Origin: Paenibacillus_AM sp052180255
GTDB taxonomy: Bacteria; Bacillota; Bacilli; Paenibacillales; NBRC-103111
Assembly: GCF_052180255.1 (NCBI RefSeq)
Contig: NZ_CP197466.1
Coordinates: forward strand, 930,001 to 994,000
DNA: 64,000 bases
Reading direction: 5' to 3'
Shown here piece by piece: positions 60,615-64,000 of the stretch. The notes below the pieces were generated by a model. The model did not search any database. It saw only the letters and a list, made by a program, of their open reading frames with translations, and had not been told where the DNA came from. Positions within the stretch are counted from its first letter, which is position 1, and each line of letters starts with the position of its first letter. The translations under genes were made by a program, and so were the position numbers.

Positions 60615-61598
60615 TTATCGAGGATCGGGGTGCAGCCTTTTCTCTAACTTCGAATCGCTCAACCAACCTACATAAGAACTAATGGTTTGGTACTCTTTGT
60701 CCATGAGCAGTACGGCAACAAAAGGGTATTGCTTTCGGTGACGATAGCGAACATCCGCCCAACGCACCTCATATCCCCAAGGATGGACGGTTAATTCGGA
60801 TGAAGTGTATGATGAGAAATAGAGTAGCGCTTGTACATCTGGATGCTGCTTGGATACGTCTATAGCAGGATGTGAATCGGAGACCACATGCTCAATCCAG
60901 CGCAATGTGCCGCCTCGAAGCTCTCCAACTTTAAATGTTTCATCGGCTAGTAACTTCACAATGTTCCAATGAGCGGGATGAATCGTCGGTATGGCGATAT
61001 AGCGTTCACCTTGTACAAATGAAGGGTCTTTAAGCGGTAATGCTTTCATGACTTCATAGTGAACGTACGTACGCCATATATAGTATAGCGCAAGAAGCGC
61101 GTAAAGTGTCGGAAAAATTAATCTAGGATCGAGCAAGTGAAAAGCCCATAGACCAATCGCGATGACGTGACTTGCAAAAATGAACAAGTCAAAGATGTGG
61201 ATGATATTCCATGAAATCCACCTGCTGGATAATGGCCATAAGCCCTGTGTACCGTACGTGTTGAATAAATCCATGAACACGTGTAGGAACACAGCTATGC
61301 CTACCCAAAACAACATATGTCCCATCGGAATAGGACCGAAAAGGATTGTAAGTAATAAGGTGATCGAGCTTATCCAAAACGCCATTAAGGGTAAGGAATG
61401 AGAGACCCCGCGGTGATTGCGAATGTAGAAGGCGTTGCTTTTTGCACGAGTCAGAGTATCAAGATCAGGTGCTTGAGAACCAAGCACGGTGCCGATTAGA
61501 ACGGCAGTCATTACAGTTGGATCAGATGCTACGACTGGATCGATATGAGCAAGCCCGGCAAGTCCAAATCCAACAACAAGATGGGTTCCTGTATCCAA
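60615..61598 (-). CDS. YfhP-like membrane-bound metal-dependent hydrolase
   Basis: Membrane protein, 327 residues, of the YfhP/DUF457 family. The N-terminal domain has about five helices with the conserved DTGTHLVVGFGL, GSQAPDLDTLTR and NHRGVSHSLP (His/Asp as likely metal ligands) and FLHVFMDLFNTYGTQGL. The C-terminal 130 residues are a soluble domain. In Bacillus subtilis YfhP is a repressor-like or membrane protein of unclear role. GAGGAGGTACTCC before the ATG. Confidence 0.85.
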   Translation of the reverse strand: MDTGTHLVVGFGLAGLAHIDPVVASDPTVMTAVLIGTVLGSQAPDLDTLTRAKSNAFYIRNHRGVSHSLPLMAFWISSITLLLTILFGPIPMGHMLFWVGIAVFLHVFMDLFNTYGTQGLWPLSSRWISWNIIHIFDLFIFASHVIAIGLWAFHLLDPRLIFPTLYALLALYYIWRTYVHYEVMKALPLKDPSFVQGERYIAIPTIHPAHWNIVKLLADETFKVGELRGGTLRWIEHVVSDSHPAIDVSKQHPDVQALLYFSSYTSSELTVHPWGYEVRWADVRYRHRKQYPFVAVLLMDKEYQTISSYVGWLSDSKLEKRLHPDPR

Positions 61599-61714
61599 TG
61601 GAGTACCTCCTCATGTTGATAGTAGAGTTCTTAGGTGGATGCTTGGACAACAGATTGACTAGCTTAGTTTACCATGTTTATTGGTTTTCATTAATTTTCG
61701 AATGAGAGGAAGTC

Positions 61715-62014
61715 ATGCAGATGAATAAAGTATGGATTGAATATCAAATTATGCCAGAATATCGAGAAGGTTACATGCACTTTATACAAAAACGACAAAA
61801 AGAATACAAGCAAATGGAACTTTTCGAGGGTACAGATCAAATGGGCTTATTCGTGGAGCAGTGGAATGAAATGGACTATGAGGCATACTTACAATTGAAA
61901 GCACGTAGGCGCAATATGGAAGATGAAGAATGGGCTGCATTAGCTGGCTTTATAAAAGGTGGAATACATAAAATAAATATTTGGCATTTCACCCAAATTA
62001 AATACAGTCAGTAA
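61715..62014 (+). CDS. Uncharacterised 99-residue protein
   Basis: Soluble protein with KVWIEYQIMPEYREGYMHFI at the start and KINIWHFTQIKYSQ at the end, consistent with a small ferredoxin-like or ABM-type alpha/beta barrel fold (strand-helix-strand). I do not recognise a named family. GAGGAAG precedes ATG 61715; ATG 61721 is an alternative. Confidence 0.65.
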   Translation: MQMNKVWIEYQIMPEYREGYMHFIQKRQKEYKQMELFEGTDQMGLFVEQWNEMDYEAYLQLKARRRNMEDEEWAALAGFIKGGIHKINIWHFTQIKYSQ

Positions 62015-62046
62015 TCGACAATATCATGACATCTCGTGCCATTTTA

Positions 62047-62075
62047 TTGTCAAAAAGTATTTGCATTGATATGAT
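62047..62075 (+). promoter_or_regulatory. Promoter of ctaB-sco
   Basis: TTGTCA (62047-62052), 17 bp, TATGAT (62070-62075), about 35 nt before the ctaB GTG. Confidence 0.65.
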
Positions 62076-62110
62076 TGGGGAATAGATTTTTTTTATAAGG
62101 GGGCTTACAG

Positions 62111-63067
62111 GTGGATAAGCAGTTAAGCTTTGATGAGACTGCAGCTATTTCACATCAATCTGAACATACCACAAATTCAGATGATGCTGTGAAAAGACGC
62201 GCAACAATCAAAGATTATTTTAGACTCATAAAACCAGGCATTATTTACTCCAATTCACTGGCGACTTTAGCTGGTTTCTGGATTGCTTCTGGCTGGAATA
62301 TAAATTGGACCTTACTTTTGTTTACCATATTAGGTACGGCATTTGTGATGGCTTCAGGGACAGTAATCAACAACTATCTGGATCGTGATATGGATGCGAA
62401 GATGGAGCGCACGGCTAAACGTGCATTACCTAGTGGCTTAATGACACCTGGTTCTGTTATGGCGTTTGGTGTAATCCTCGGAATCATCGGTATTGCTATT
62501 CTTGCATTCGGTACGACACATGTGGCGGCTTTGTTAGGTGTTCTTGGATTCGTCCTTTATGTGGGACTCTATACCGCATGGTTTAAACGCACTTCCGTAT
62601 GGAGCACATTTGTAGGGGCATTCTCTGGTGCAATGCCTCCTGTTATTGGATTCTGTGCAGTAGACACGACAGATGCAATCGGGGCTTTGATCTTGTATGC
62701 ATTTCTGTTCTTGTGGCAGCCGCCGCATTTCTGGGCTCTGGGTATTCGTCGTAGAGAAGATTATGCAGCAGCAGGTTTTCCACTCCTTCCGGTCGTTAAA
62801 GGTATTCACGCAACGAAACTTGCTATGATGCGTTATGTTGTACTTTTAGTTCCTGTATCAATTTTATTATCTGTTTATGGATATGTGGGTAAGATCTATT
62901 TAATCGGAGCAACAGTACTTGGTCTTCTATGGGTATATCAATGTTTGACTGGATTTAAAGCAAAAGATGAGATCAAGTGGGCAAAAGGTAATTTTATATT
63001 TTCCATTAACTACCTAACTATTCTCTTATTGCTTATGATTATTGATACCGTACACAAGGGGAGCTAA
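62111..63067 (+). CDS. ctaB: Protoheme IX farnesyltransferase
   Basis: Makes heme O from heme B for cytochrome oxidase; 318 residues with about nine membrane helices. The prenyltransferase motif NYLDRDMDAKMERT (about 92-106) and the second motif YAAAGFPLLPVVKG (about 218) are present. GTG 62111 follows GGGGGCTTACAG. The sco gene begins 5 nt after its stop; both serve oxidase assembly. Confidence 0.95.
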   Translation: MDKQLSFDETAAISHQSEHTTNSDDAVKRRATIKDYFRLIKPGIIYSNSLATLAGFWIASGWNINWTLLLFTILGTAFVMASGTVINNYLDRDMDAKMERTAKRALPSGLMTPGSVMAFGVILGIIGIAILAFGTTHVAALLGVLGFVLYVGLYTAWFKRTSVWSTFVGAFSGAMPPVIGFCAVDTTDAIGALILYAFLFLWQPPHFWALGIRRREDYAAAGFPLLPVVKGIHATKLAMMRYVVLLVPVSILLSVYGYVGKIYLIGATVLGLLWVYQCLTGFKAKDEIKWAKGNFIFSINYLTILLLLMIIDTVHKGS

Positions 63068-63072
63068 TTAAC

Positions 63073-63696
63073 ATGGCATCACTTTCAAAAAATTGGTTTA
63101 AAATCGCAATTGTTGTTATTTTAGTAGCCATCATCGGTTCTTTTGCATATAAGCTGTGGTTTAAGGATCAAACGGAAAGTACCTTTAAAGTGTTAGGTCA
63201 AGCTCCCAACTTTGAATTGCAAAGTACAGAAGACAAGCAAGTCAAGTTTTCAGATTACGAAGATAAAGTGAAGCTAGTGTATTTCTTTTTCGCATCGTGT
63301 CCGGATGTATGTCCGCCAACTACACAATATTTAAGCAAAGTGCAGCAAGCGCTAAAAGCGGATAAGTTGTTTGGTACGAAAGCGCATATGTTCTCCATTA
63401 CGATGGACCCGGATAAAGATACATTACCTAAGCTGACAAAATATTCGCAAGGATATGGTGTAGATCCTACTGGCTGGTCTTTCCTTCGAGGAGATGAAGA
63501 AGGAACAAAGCAAATTGGAGAAAAGTTTGGGATAACGATCGTTCATGATAAGAAAAACGATACTTTCATCCATACGAATGTTATTCTGCTCGTGGATAAA
63601 AAAGGTCAAGTTCGCAAGTACTATGACCCAAATGATACAAAAATTACAGCAGAATCAATCGCTAAGGATGTAGCAGCGCTTGCAAAAGCGAAATAA
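63073..63696 (+). CDS. SCO family copper protein for oxidase assembly
   Basis: Membrane-anchored thioredoxin-fold protein, 207 residues, delivering copper to the CuA site of cytochrome c oxidase. N-terminal helix (about 10-29), then CPDVCPPTTQ (copper CxxxC, about 76-80) and the distal His in FIHTNVILLVD (about 163). Similar to YpmQ/BsSco of Bacillus. Second gene of the ctaB-sco operon. Confidence 0.94.
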   Translation: MASLSKNWFKIAIVVILVAIIGSFAYKLWFKDQTESTFKVLGQAPNFELQSTEDKQVKFSDYEDKVKLVYFFFASCPDVCPPTTQYLSKVQQALKADKLFGTKAHMFSITMDPDKDTLPKLTKYSQGYGVDPTGWSFLRGDEEGTKQIGEKFGITIVHDKKNDTFIHTNVILLVDKKGQVRKYYDPNDTKITAESIAKDVAALAKAK

Positions 63697-63703
63697 AACG
63701 AAT

Positions 63704-64000
63704 TTAAGCAGGATCTCGATCAGGGTACAAAATGTACGCTTCGAGGCCTGCTTTTTCTATTTGGGTGATGAGGTATTCATTAGGGGTTCCTTCAACACCA
63801 GCATAACCTTTACGGGTATACATGTGGATCGCATCAGGGAATATATCACGCAGAAGGGAACGGATCTTTTTGCCAGCTGCATCGTTATCCATAAAGAGAA
63901 ACACCTCATCATGAAAACAGGTTTTGTGAAGTTGATTAAGCGTTTCGTTACCAGGTGTTCCATATGTACAATAAATAGCAACTTCTAAGTTAAGAAGACG
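63704..64000 (-). CDS. Toprim domain protein, YusF-like (partial)
   Basis: Frame open to the right edge, 98 codons visible and the N-terminus cut off. Seen: YCTYGTPGNETLNQLH, then FLFMDNDAAGKKIRSLLRDI with the DxD motif of Toprim domains, and GVEGTPNEYLITQIEKAGLE at the end. This resembles small stand-alone Toprim proteins such as YusF; the nucleic acid substrate is unknown. The N-terminal Glu motif of the domain would lie outside the window. It converges on sco with only 7 bp between stops. Confidence 0.75.
   Translation of the reverse strand, partial: RLLNLEVAIYCTYGTPGNETLNQLHKTCFHDEVFLFMDNDAAGKKIRSLLRDIFPDAIHMYTRKGYAGVEGTPNEYLITQIEKAGLEAYILYPDRDPA

Overview
The window is a chromosomal stretch of an endospore-forming, low-to-moderate G+C Firmicute of the order Bacillales, most likely Paenibacillus or a close relative. 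Evidence: two small acid-soluble spore proteins (SspI and an alpha/beta type), the sporulation proteins YunB, YlbJ and a YheC/D-like coat protein, strong AGGAGG ribosome sites, frequent TTG/GTG starts, a Trp T-box, CcpA-type cre sites and CsoR-type operators. Gene neighbourhoods such as yunB-lipA-yutD and ctaB-sco are those of Bacillales. The genus is inference; no rRNA is present.

Layout. 0-1.4 kb: an Lsa-like ABC-F antibiotic-resistance ATPase (3' part outside the window) behind an elaborate attenuator with a start-stop leader ORF. 1.5-4.7 kb: YhgE/Pip and DUF441 membrane proteins, bounded by a tRNA-Leu(CAA) gene and a 22-bp copy of its anticodon region. 5-10.5 kb: a malate module (sensor kinase, regulator, 2-hydroxycarboxylate transporter, malic enzyme) with cre sites. 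10.5-13.7 kb: hydrolase, MATE pump, TauE/SafE permease. 13.8-16.7 kb: copper export (CopA, CopZ), each with its own CsoR-like promoter. 16.8-28.4 kb: housekeeping genes: hydrolase, moaA, liaFSR-like stress system, zwf, cyclase-family hydrolase, prfC, spore genes, ktrA, SpoU methyltransferase.

28.6-38.9 kb looks like an accessory region: an AT-rich chemoreceptor, a visibly GC-richer secreted stalk-domain protein, an unrecognised membrane protein, a DUF899 protein, a truncated leader of a lost gene, an acyltransferase that has lost its middle, a GntR-regulated ABC transporter and a GNAT acetyltransferase. Three related short repeats (about 30.74, 35.17 and 38.03 kb) punctuate it.

38.9-44.2 kb: a giant hybrid histidine kinase with two kinase modules, its BTAD-type response regulator, and an HD-GYP protein. 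44.3-64 kb is mostly conserved core: yunB, lipA, yutD, nadK, ylbJ, a truncated globin, DUF2225, yycC, pepF, a chemoreceptor, two orphan proteins, an RNase H with a viroplasmin-like domain, ilvD, aldose epimerase, T-box-controlled trpS, an alpha/beta SASP with a SigG-like promoter, a YfhP-like membrane protein, ctaB, sco, and a Toprim protein cut by the right edge.

The strongest candidates for something new are the start-stop attenuator of the ABC-F gene, the repeat-punctuated accessory region with its internally deleted acyltransferase, and the orphan secreted protein at 31.0 kb. I saw no CRISPR array, no intact transposase, no phage genes and no recognisable defence island.
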